Below are positions 14,001 to 26,000 of a stretch of DNA of 64,000 nucleotides, one piece after another. Source of the DNA: Molossus alvarezi. Lineage: Eukaryota > Chordata > Mammalia > Chiroptera > Molossidae. The stretch is taken from assembly GCA_037176705.1 (NCBI GenBank), contig CM073905.1:27560986-27624985 (forward strand). Direction: 5' to 3'. The notes under the pieces were generated by a model. That model had not been told where the DNA came from, made no database searches, and saw nothing but the letters and a program-made list of their open reading frames with translations. Numbering within the stretch: position 1 is the stretch's first letter; the number at the start of each line of letters is the position of its first letter. The position numbers and the translations under genes are program-made.

Positions 14001-17000
14001 AGCATGTATGTTTCAGAATTTAGACTCATCCCTCTATAACAGAGATAATTTGGTCACCTAAAGGGTACATTATGTCCACAAAAAGTTGTCTACATGGTAT
14101 TTTTTAGGTGGATGCCATTTTTGTTTTAAATTAAAAGAATTCACATAAAAAGCAAGACTTCTGATGTCTCTTAAAATGTAGGATATCTGACCATCTGGGG
14201 CAGTTTTTCCTCTAAGTCTAAAGGAATAGCATGGCTACATCTGGCCAATGTTGTCCCTGTAGATTGGACAACTCTGCAACCCACTGAGTAAGGGGTGGTG
14301 TAAAATGGGTTCCAGAAAGAGACTCTTTGTCCCTAAGAAGCAACCCCAAAATAAAAACATAAACAGTCCCCCCAAGGTACTTGCACAAGATAAAAACATA
14401 GGTAAGCATCAGGCAGAGGAAGGACATGAACATTTATGCACATTATCACTTCACTTTCAGAAATGAAGGAAAGATCCATGGATCACCCTCAACTCTGAGG
14501 GTAACATCAGAGAAGGAAATGACTACGTGGCCAGATAATTTTCCTTGACTACTGTTCTTATCACATCCTCTTTTCAAGGACTGTCCAGGGCTCCATACTT
14601 CTTTCTGTGACTAGTAGCAACCACTGCAACCTTTTTGTTTTGTTTTTTTATCCTCGCCCGAGGACATTTTTTCATTTTTTTTGTTCAGGTAGAGTGGGAG
14701 GGAGAGAGAGGAACAGAGAGAGAGAGAGAAACATTGATGTGAAAGGAACACATCGAGTGGCTGCCACCCGCACGACCGACCAGGGCCGGGGACAAACTGC
14801 AACCGATGTACGCGCCCTTAGCGGGAACCGAACCCGGGTCTCTCAGGACCGCAGGCCGACGCTCTAACCGCTGAGCCAAACCGGCCAGGGCAACTGCAAC
14901 CGTTTTGGAAGGTAATCTGTGATGTAAAACACTGCCCTGGCCGGTTTTGCTCAGTGGTTAGAGCGTTGGCCTGCGGACCAGAGAGTCCAGGGTTCAGTTC
15001 CCACTAAGGGCACGTGCCTCGGTTGCAGTTTGTCCCCAGCCTGGTTGGGGTCCTGTGGGTGGCAACCTGGTTGGGGTCCTGTGGGTCTCTCTCATATTGA
15101 TGTTTCTCTCTCTCTCTCTTCCTCCCTCTCTCCCTCCCACCTGTCTGAAGATAAATGCAAAAATGTCCTCGGGTGAGGGAAAAAAATGTAAAACGCTCAG
15201 TGTGCCCACCTAGAATGGTCATGCTGGCAATTCTCTGTAGGGATAGACACAGGTTGGCAGTGATTTACCTCACAAATAACAGCTGATATAGATTATTAGC
15301 GTGCCATGGGTCAGGTCCAGGGTTTGCTCTTTACATTGATTATCTTATTTAACCTTCACGTTCACTATCCGGTGTTCCAGACGAGGACACTCAAGCACAG
15401 AAGGGCTGGGAGCTGTCCAAGGTCACACAGAGGGTGTCTAAGTCAGACGTGGGCAAAGCCACCTGATTTCCCACAGTCCCCACTCCCAGCCACTCTGTTG
15501 GTGCTCTTCTCTGAAGCTTGTAGACTGTTTGCAGCTTTGCATTTGATAATTATTAACTAAGTGTGGTGTCTTAACAAAACTAGGAACAATCATCGGGAGA
15601 GGAATAATGCTAGAGATTATGGCACATCCAATTCAGAAAAAAGAATTTTTTTAAATGTCTTCAGTTGATCTGTATCACAATAACCAGACAGAAACAATCC
15701 AAGTGTCCATCAGTGGATGAATGGGTGAATGAATGAACCAAGTGTGGTCTATCCATAAATGGAATATTATTCTGCCTTAAAAAGGAAGGAAATTCTGACA
15801 CATACTACAACATGGATGAACTCTGAAGACATTATGCTGAGTGAAATAAACTGAACACAAAATGACAAATATTGTCCACCTACACAAAAGGGCCAAAAAT
15901 GGTCAAATTCACAGAGATGGAAAGTAGGTGCTGGAGGGAGGAGAGGATGGGGAGTTGGTATTTAATGGGTATAGAATCTCAGTTGGGGAAGATGAAAAAA
16001 TTATGGAGATGAATAGCGGTGATGGTTGCACAACAATGTGAATGTACCTAATGTACATTCACTTAAATCCACTTAAAATGATCAAAATGGTAAATTTTAT
16101 GTTATGTGTATTTTACCACAATACACGCACAGACATGAAACATGCACACAAGTTGATCTGTAAGAGCCAATAGGAAAAAAAATTGTTGGGGCTCATCATT
16201 AAATATGTTAGAATAAGATCCCATGATCTAGGTCCTTGCTATGGAGACTTATGTGTGGTCTCAAACCAGAGGCCTGGCATCCCCTTAGGGCTTATAAGAA
16301 ATGCAGGCCCTGACCCAGACCTACTAAATCAGCATCTGCATTTTAACCAGGCCCCCAGGCAACGTGTGCAGGTTTAAGTCTGAGTGTGCTGCTGTAGATT
16401 ATTTATGCTTCCACAGCTTGGACCTTCTGGAAGGATACATAAGAGCTGAGATCTGGTTGCTTCTGGGAAGGAAGACTGGGTAGAAATGAGGTGTTTTGAG
16501 GGAAAGGAAGTATTCTTTGCTCTCTATTTTGGAGCCTTCTGTGATTTTTTGTGATTTTTAACCTGGGCGTCTATACTTTAATAATAAACCCACATAACAA
16601 TAGCGACTATGTGCAGAGTTCTTGCTGATCAGGCAGCATCTGCTAAGCATGTTACCTCTGTGAAATAGGGACGATGACCAGTTTGCAGGACCTTCCCGTA
16701 GATTAACTGAGCTTGGTGAACTGGCGACCGTGGGCATTGAGTCAATATTAGTTTCCCTCCCGCCCGCCTTCCCTCAAGCCACCTTTCTGCGCTGAGCACG
16801 GAGGACATTGACCTTTGTGGAATGTGACTTTGAGAAAGTGGCTCAGCTCCCTGCAGTTTTAAACCAGGACCTGCCCACACTCCTTCCCTGGCAAACCCCA
16901 AGAAGCCAGGGCACCTTTGTTCACGAACCCTTGTTTTAAGACAGACATAAAAGGAGACCTTTGACATTAAATTAGATTCTGAAGGCCCGGCTACATTTTG

Positions 17001-20000
17001 AATGGGTCGGGTTTCTAAAAACATGTATCAACTACATAGGCCAAGATTTCTAAGGGAAAAAGAAAGAACTATGAAAGGAAATAGCTGTGGCATATGTTAA
17101 GTACACGAGGGCTTCCACACAGGCTGGCTGACAACTCCGTGAATTTTGTGGGGTATAGATAGCATATAATTCACCAAAATAGCTGGGAACATTTATTTTG
17201 CATAATTTTGCTATTTAAAGGAGAGGCAGGCTTGAGGAAATAGCTGTCGATGTAAAGATCTTGTTTGTACCCACAGGAAGTTCATTCAACTCTACCTTCA
17301 GTTAGGGTCTGAGACTTGATTAGGGTATTTTAGATAAGAAAGTGGTTTTGTTTTTTGTTTTTTTGTGTTTTCTCTCTCTCTTCATCTGAATTTCTGGACT
17401 TCTATTCCCTGAGTTCATGAATCTATCAGACTGAAAAGGAAGCTTACACCTAATTGTGATTATCTCAGGGTGCCATTTAAAGTCTCGCGTGAAGGGAGGT
17501 GGTCTGCCTTAGGAAAGAAGACAGCCCAACTCTGGCATACACATTGATCAGGGTTTCAAGCCCATGCCATTCAGTAGCTATGTGACTCTGGGTACGTTAC
17601 TTTACCTGTCTGAGTGTTTCCTTCCCAGTAGACTTGAGATGAAAATCTTTATCTCACAGGGTTGCCATGGAGATGAAAGGAGTCAACAAAGAGGAAGCAT
17701 CATGCAGAGCTTGGCACAGGCATTCATTATTTCACCAAGTGTTTAATGGGTGCTGACCAAGTATGCACTGAATGCTGGGATACAACAAGGGGCGAAATAG
17801 ACTTACCTTCTGCCCTCGAGAAGTGGACGCTCTAGTTGAGGAGATGGTTAATATACAAGTAAACAAATCTGCAAATGAATGGATCTTGAGGAGGAGACAA
17901 ATAGGGTGCCAAGATAAAGAACAACTGTAGGGAGGAGCAGTCATGATAGACTTTCCTGAGGAGGCTGAGGTCAAGAAGGGGGACAAGGAGAGTCACACGC
18001 AGATGTCGGAAGGGAGTAGAGTAGAGAGAGCAGCTAGTGCAAAGGCCCAGAGGTAGGATTAAGGAGGTCAGAGATTCAGATTGGATCATGCAAAGCTCTG
18101 GAAACCACAGTGAGGATGTTTCGTGTTATCATGAGGACAGCGGGAGGTCATTGAAAGGTTTCGAATAAGGTGAGAGGGTAGAAGATGATCAGAGTTGAGT
18201 CTTGAGGCGACCACTTAGGCACATTTTTCCACCAGAAGAGGAATAGATTGTGGAGAGTGTTTTAAAATATAGATTATTTTTTAGGTATGGCAAGGCTAAG
18301 AGATGAGGAGACAAATGCCATTGAAAATACATACTCTGTTATACTCACAGGTCCCAAGAGAAGGGAGCTGTTCACACCTCGAGGGGCCATATGAGGAAGC
18401 ACCAGAGTCTGCCAGGGACCGGAGGAATGAGGGGACAATGTGGACAAGAGTCCTTACTGTGGTTTCCACGGGAAGGAACAGGTGAAGCGGGGTCATTTCA
18501 GCGGGCTCTGGAGCACGGGCTGCCCCTGGTTGTCTGGTAGTTGGCAGCTTTGGGGTAACCAGGGCAGGTGGATAGTGGCTCTGGACTGGTTAGTTTCTAA
18601 TGAAAAGTGCAGAGACAGCCACGTTATTTACTATTTAACCCTGGAAGGAACAGTCCCTTCATAGTCCGCAAGGCCCCAAGAGGTTAAGACATCAGAATAC
18701 AAAAAAGTTCAGGCATGTAAACACAGAAAGACGTCAAGAGAGGAAGCAGGGAGAGACGGAAGAGGTTGTGTGGTCAGCCAGTGAGATGATGGTGACTTGG
18801 ACTAGAGGGGTTAACAGTGATGGTTGTGGTGGTAGGGGGTGGGGGCTGAAGCTTTTATTATTCCTCCACCCCATCCCACTCTTCCACTTGGTAGAAAAAG
18901 ACACCTTCACAGGGAGGTCCATCTGCGAGGCTAGTCAGCAAAGGGCCAAGTTTTAATGTGTCCACATATTTGGAGAACTCTGATGACCAGCTTCCCTCAG
19001 CTTTGTCCCAGGTATTCAGCTATGCAACAGTGTGGCTTCTTTGGACTCTGAAACCTATTGACAAACGGGGTCAGACACTGTGGATCTAGAGCAGCATGAA
19101 CTGCCAAGGTCACTGAAAAATGAACTTGCTTTGCTTCCTTCAAGATAAGACCGGCGCACTCTCCAATGAGTATGATTTGGGAAGAGTCTTCTCTGGGACT
19201 GGACCTCTGCCTTTAAATATTTAGAGTTCCAGAATGTGAAAGAAGGTGCTTGTTCAACTTTGACCCTAAGAACAGAGCTTGAACTTCTGGGTATAAGGAA
19301 GAGGAAAGCAGATTTCAACTCAGTGTACGGAGCTTTCTGAAGCAGAGAAGTCCAGAGATAGGTAAGTCCAGAGATGGGAAGGGCTGCTATAGGGGGCAGT
19401 GGGCTCCCCCTCATAGAGGTGATCTAGGAAAAGCAGGCATCCACATGAGTGGACTCAGGAGTAGTGATACTTCATATGCAGCAATTCAATGCCAGGGGCA
19501 TGCCTAAGTGCTATCTTTTTTTTAAATCCTCACCTGAGGACACTTTTGCATTTATCCTCAGATAGAGTGGGAGAGAGAGAGGAAGGAAGGAGAGAGAAAA
19601 ACATCGATGTGAGAGAGACACACGTCGAGTGGTTGCCACACACACAACCCCAACTGGGGCCAGGGACAAACTGCAACTGAGGTATGTGCCCTTAGTGGAA
19701 ACCGAACCCAGGACTCTCCAGTCTGCGGGCTGACACTCTAACCTCTGAGCCAAACCAATCAGGGCCTTACTATCTTTAAAAACATTTTTTCAATTGGTTT
19801 TTAGAGACAAAGAGAAGTGGGGGGAGAAATATTGATTTGTTATTCCACTTATGGATGCATTCATTGGTTGATTCTTGTATGTGCCCTGACCAGCAATCGA
19901 ACCTACAACCTTGGTGTATCAGGACAACGCTCTAACCAACTGAGCTACCCAGCCAAGGCCTCTACTTACTATCTTATATGATCCCTTCAACAACCTAGGA

Positions 20001-23000
20001 GGGAGATGGTATTAACATCCCCAGTTTATAGACAAGTAAACTGAGGCTCAGAGAGGCACACCAATTGGTCCAGGTCCCCTAGATGGTATGTTAGTGGACT
20101 AGGTCCCTGGCCTGAGAGGCTCCAGCCCCCATGATCTTAACCAATCAGCTGGTGTTTCTCTAACTGAATACCCCTAGGGAACCTATTAAAAGGCTGGTTC
20201 CTAATGCCTTTTGCATCTCTGCAGAGCAGGCCTGAGTTTTCACAAGATGTTGAGGGTGGCCACAGACATTTAGAAGTCAAGCTTCTGCACAGTGAAAGAT
20301 ACATTCATCAAAATGGAAAGGATACCCACTGTATGGGAGAGCATAATTGCCAATGATATATCAGATAAGGGGTTAATTTCCAATATATATAGAGTGCTCA
20401 TACAACTCCACAAAAGGAAGACAAAGAACCCAATTAAAAAATGGGCAGAGGAACTAAATAGACACCTCTCCAAACAGGACATACAAATGGCTAAGAGACA
20501 TATGAAGAAATGCTCATCATCACTAATCATCAGAGAGATGTAAATTAAAACAACAATGAGGTATTACCTCACACCTGTCAGAATGGCCGCCATTAACAAA
20601 TCATCAAACAACAAGTGTTGGCGAGGGTGTGGAGAAAGGGGACTCTAGTACACTGCTGGTGGGAATGCAGACTGGTGCAGCCACTATGGAAAACAGTTTG
20701 GTGTTACCTCAAAAAATTAAAAATTGAACTTCCATTTGACCCAGTGATCCCACTTCTAGGAATATACCCTAAGAAGCCTGAAACACCAATCAGAAAGAAT
20801 ATATGTACCCCCATGTTTATAGCAGCACTATTTACAATAGCTAAGATCTGGAAACAGACCAAGTGTCCATCAGTAGACGAATGGATAAAAAAGCTGTGGT
20901 ACATATACACAATGGAGTACTACGGCAGCTGTAAGAAAGAAAGATCTCTTATCCTTTGAAACTACATGGAGGGACCTAGAAAGTATCATCCTAAGTGAAA
21001 CAAGCCAAACAGAGAAAGACAAGTATCATATGATCTCACTTATTTGTGGAATATAATGAACATAACAGTCTGAGGAATGGGGTAGTCCCAGAGACGTGGA
21101 AGTGGGGTACAGACTGACAATCCCCAGAAGAGGAGGTGGTGGGGGAGAGATAAACCACAGAATTTATATGCATGTGTGCATGAACAGTGGACATGGACAA
21201 CAAAGCTGGGGACAGGGCGGGGGGAGGGGGAGGGGGGAATCAGAGGGGGGAAAAGGAGAAACATCTGTAACAAAAATTAATTAATAAAAATAAAAAATAA
21301 AAAAAGAAATCACCACCTGATGGCCTCCTGCCAGAACTGGGAAGAAGGGGTAAGGGGATGAATGCGACAGCATTTACCTTCTCTTCCATTTCTGAATATC
21401 CAGAAGTCTATAGTTGGTGGAAATGTTAGTTTTCTGTGGATTTTGCTCATTTGTATTTTCCTGCCACCCTCACTGGCCCGAATAGCATTGAGCTTATTCC
21501 CTGGATAGTGGGCCCCTAGTTTATATTCCGGACAAAAGATAATGATCATAAATAAGTAATAGTTAACATTCATTGAGCCCTAACCATGTGGGTAGTCCTG
21601 CTAAGCACTTTATGAGCCTTATGCCCTTATAGTGCCATTGCTAGCCACACTTTACAGATAATGAAACTGAGTCCTGGAGAAGAAAAGTAACTTGTCCAAG
21701 GTTAACTTCTAAGATCGCAGGAAGATTATGATTTGAATCCAGGTCTGCTTGAGTGGAGAGCCCATGACCTTAATCATTCTGTGACATGGCCTCGGGGGAA
21801 GAGTGGATAACTTCTGACGGGGGGGGGGGGGGGCGGGGGGTGGTGGAGCAGAACTACAGCTTTCCAGGTAGTTTGCAATTTCTTCATTCAAGCATTCATT
21901 CATCAGCATGCAGGCCTTCTATGTGTCACACTGAATTCTTGTCCTCAAGGAGTCGATATTCTTTTACCAAAGATACACTAAGGATACAGGAAGAGGCCCA
22001 AGTTGCTGGTAGAACATGTACCAGGGTCTTGACAGGACTAAGGTCAGAGAATCGAGGCTTAGCGATCCAAAGATGCTCTGGAAATAGAGACTGAATAGTT
22101 TGTCTAAACTAGAACCCTTTAGATTGGTGGTTCTCATTGGGGTGATTTAGTCTCCCGGGGGATAATGGCAATGTCTGGAGACTGTTTTGACTGTCACAAC
22201 TCAGTAGGTAGGAGGAGTGGTGGTTGTGACACCTTGTAAGTGGAGGCCAGGGATGCTGCTAAACATCCTATAATGCGTAGAACAGCCCCTTGTGACAAAT
22301 AATTATCTGGTCTAAAGTGTGAATAGTGTCAAGGTTGAGATTTAATACAACCCTGTATTAAAAACGGAAAGCGATGCTATTAATGATTACACCAGAGCAA
22401 CTGCCATAGGCCAGGAGAGTACCAGACACACCCATCTAGAGAGCTTAGAATCACAGTCTTTTAAAGCTAACAATGCCCTTGAAAGTGGCCCAGGAACCTT
22501 CTTAAGTCTCAGGAAATTTAAATGAATTGCCCAAGATCACGGTTATTTATGCAGCCCTGCCATAATTCCTTTAGACAGCCTAAAGAAGAGCTTGGCTGGG
22601 GCTGTAAAGCCATTGTTTGGTCCAGCAAGCCCTGGAGCGATCCCCCTTAAGATGTAAGGCCACCCAAGCAATACCCCCTTTGCAAGGAGACTTTTTTCTT
22701 TGACCTCCAGACTGTTCCCTTAAATCACTGAAACTTAGCCCTTAGACTGCAGTGGTTCTCAACCTACCTAATGTCACGGCCCTTTAATACAGTTCCTCAT
22801 GTCGGGGTGAACCCCCAACCATAAAATTATTTTTGTTGCTACTTCATAACTGTAATTTTGCTACTGTTATAAATCGTCATTGGAAATATGTGTTTTTCTA
22901 TGGTCTTAGGCGTCTCCTGTGAAAGGGTCATTTGACCGCAACCCACAGGTTGAGAACCTTAGAGAGAAGTTAGCTAGCATGTGTTTCAGCTAAAGAGGTA

Positions 23001-26000
23001 TGAGTGGCCTTGAACTCAAGGCTTTAAAAGGCTATCCTTACTTTTTGCCTGAAGTGGGTCACAATGAACCATTTCTCCTCTTTGAACAGGAATCTTCTTC
23101 TTTTGCCCCATTTAATCTCAGGGGCGGGGGAGCCAACATGGCAAAGAGAATTATTAAGGCAATGAACAGATTCTTCTGGGTTTTCATTCATAAAGTTTCA
23201 AAAAATCTCTTGGCTTACATATACTGCTCTACACTGGGATCTAGTATCAGGTGGACTCTAGGTAATGTCCCAGTACTTGGAATACATCAGATCCCTGCCA
23301 TGTGAAGCTTTTCTCTAGTGAGGACAGACATACCCTAAACAATAAACAAGTGAATTAGATGGTGTGTGAGAAGGTGATAAGTTCTATGAAAAAGGAAAAA
23401 CGGAACATAGTGCTGGATAATGGAGGAAGAGAGCTGCATTGTTTTCAACTGTGGTAAAATGCACATAAGATTCAGCTATCTATTTTAACCATTTTTAAGA
23501 ACACAGTTCAGTGGCATTAAATACATTCACAATGTCGGGTAACCACCACCACCATCTAGCCACAGAACTCTTTGCATCATGCAAACTGAAACTCTGTGCA
23601 CATTAAACAACTCTCCTTTCCCCCCTTCTGCAGCCCCTGGCGACGGCCACTCTTACTTTCTGTCTCTAAGTACCTCATTTAAGTGGAATCAGACAGTGGT
23701 TGTCTTTTTGTGACTGGCTTATTTCACTTAGCAGAATGTCCTCAAGGTTTACCCATGTTTAGATGTGTCAGAATTTTCTTTCTTTTTAAAGCTGAGTAAT
23801 ATTACACTGTGTGGATAGACCACATTTGTTTATCCACTTATCCATCAAGAGACAGGACCTTTTGGCTATTGCAGATAATGTTGCTATGAACAGGTGTGTA
23901 CAAATATCTCTTCAGGACTCTGCTTTCCACTCTTTTGTGGGTATATACTCGTAAGTGGGATTGCTGGATTGTGTGTTCTATTTTTAATTTTTGAAGGAAC
24001 TACCATATTGTTTGCCATAGAGGCTGCACCATTTTTTCATTCCCTCTAACAGTACACAAGAATTCCAGTTGCTCCACATCCTGGTCAACACTTGCTATTT
24101 TCATGATAGTAGCCATGCTAATAGTTGTGAGAAAGGGCTACCATCTTAAAGAAGGTGGTCAGGGTAAGCTTTGGTGAGATGATGGCATTCAAGACGTGAC
24201 CAAAGTGAAGGAGATACCCTGGGGAAGAGCTTTGTATATGGAGAACAGTGGCTCCTGAGGCAGGAGCCTACCTAGCATGTTTGAGGAACAGCAAGGAGAC
24301 CAGAGTGGCTGTAGCAGAATGAGTGGGTGGGAGAGGGGAAGAGATGAGGTGAGATGGGGGAGCCATGGGAAGGTTTTGAACAGAGGAGGGACATGATCTG
24401 ACTTTTAAAGAATCCTTCTGGCTGCTGTGTTGTGAAGGGGCCGTGGGGAGACAAGGACAGGAGCAGGAAACCAGTAAGGTGACCATTGCAATACATGCAG
24501 GTGAGAGATGATGGGGTCTTGAAGCAAGGAACAGCAGTAGACATGGAGAAAAGTGATTGGAATCTGGATGTGGCTTGAAGGCAAGACCAGTGGGATTTCC
24601 TGATGGATTGAAGTGAAATATAAGAGAAAGAGAAGTCAATTTTGACTCCAATGTTTTGGGCCCAATGGGATGATGGGGTTATTATCAACTGAGATAGGTG
24701 AAGCTGAACGAGGAGCAGGGTAGAGAAAGATCAGGAGTTCAAGTTCGGACACGTACTTTCTTAGCTTTCAGTAGGACATTTTCTTAGTGTTCTAAAAGGG
24801 AGACCATGGCTTCCAGGTGCTTTAATACCTGCACAAGTTGAAGGATAAGGGAAAAAAATCCAACATGGAAAAAGACAAATAACATCAGTATCATTGACTG
24901 AGCCCTTACTTGGAGCCAGGAACTGTGCTGAGAGCTCCCCAATGGTGATCTTCCTGCCATGTTGAGACTGTCATTATCCCCACTTTACAGAGCAGCACCC
25001 AGTCTTAGGGAGATGAAGTCATTGGCCCCAAGGCCACCCAGATAATAAGTGGCAGATCTGGGGTTTGAACCCAGACCTGTCTAATCCAGAGCCCACACTT
25101 TTACCCCTGCTGCTGATTAAAACCAGAAGTCAGAAGATTCATCAAAGTGATGGGCTTACACTCAATCTTGAAAGACGGGGTTTGTAGAAAAGGACAGAGA
25201 AAGTGGATTCAGCAAACACGATGAAGTTCTAACTCTTTGTCACAAACTGCAGGGTCCTGTATGGCCTGGTTCCTGCCATCCCCTGCAGCCTTCCCTCAGC
25301 CACTTGCTCTTTATGCCCCGCTGGCCTGACTTTGCGCTTTCCCCACACAGTTCCCCTGTCTGGACCGCTCCTCATCCCATCTCTTGTCCTGAATGACTCC
25401 AATGTCACTTCCTCACGTAAGCCTTTTCTGATCCTCTCCCTCCCCCTTCTAGAATCAGTCTCACTGAATCCTGAACTTGTCCTTTGTAGCCTCTAAGAAA
25501 ATTTTCCTAATCATTGTGCAGGTATGTGTTCAGTGTCTGCCTCTCCCACCAGACTAGTGCTGTACAATAAAACTTTCTGCAGTTATGCAAATGTTTCAGG
25601 CCTAAGCTGTCCCACACAGCAGCCACTACCCACATGTGGCTGTTGAGCACCTGAGATGTGGTTAGTGCTACTGAGAAATAATTTTTCAAATTTCATATTT
25701 TATTTATAATTACATCGATACTATATATTATATTATTAAAGTTATTTCACATGCAAATGACATGATTTATGTATAAATTTAAATAGCCACATGTCGCTGG
25801 TGGTTACTGTATTGGACAATGCAGTTTTAGATTATAAGCTTCTCGAGGGCAAGGGTAATGTCTATCTTATTCAGTTGTAGAATCTCTTGTATCAAGGATG
25901 ATGTCCAAGTAAATTGAATCAACCAATCAATCAATCAATCATTGTGGTCTTCAAAACTTGCTTTCAAGAAATCATCCTAGAAAGGAGAGACCCAGAAAAG

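Noticed and set aside
20272..21303. Endogenous retrovirus or coding gene from the ORF2-like frames
   Set aside because: Motifs are L1 ORF2 C-terminus, with no LTR, gag or protease signature, and the frame has stops.
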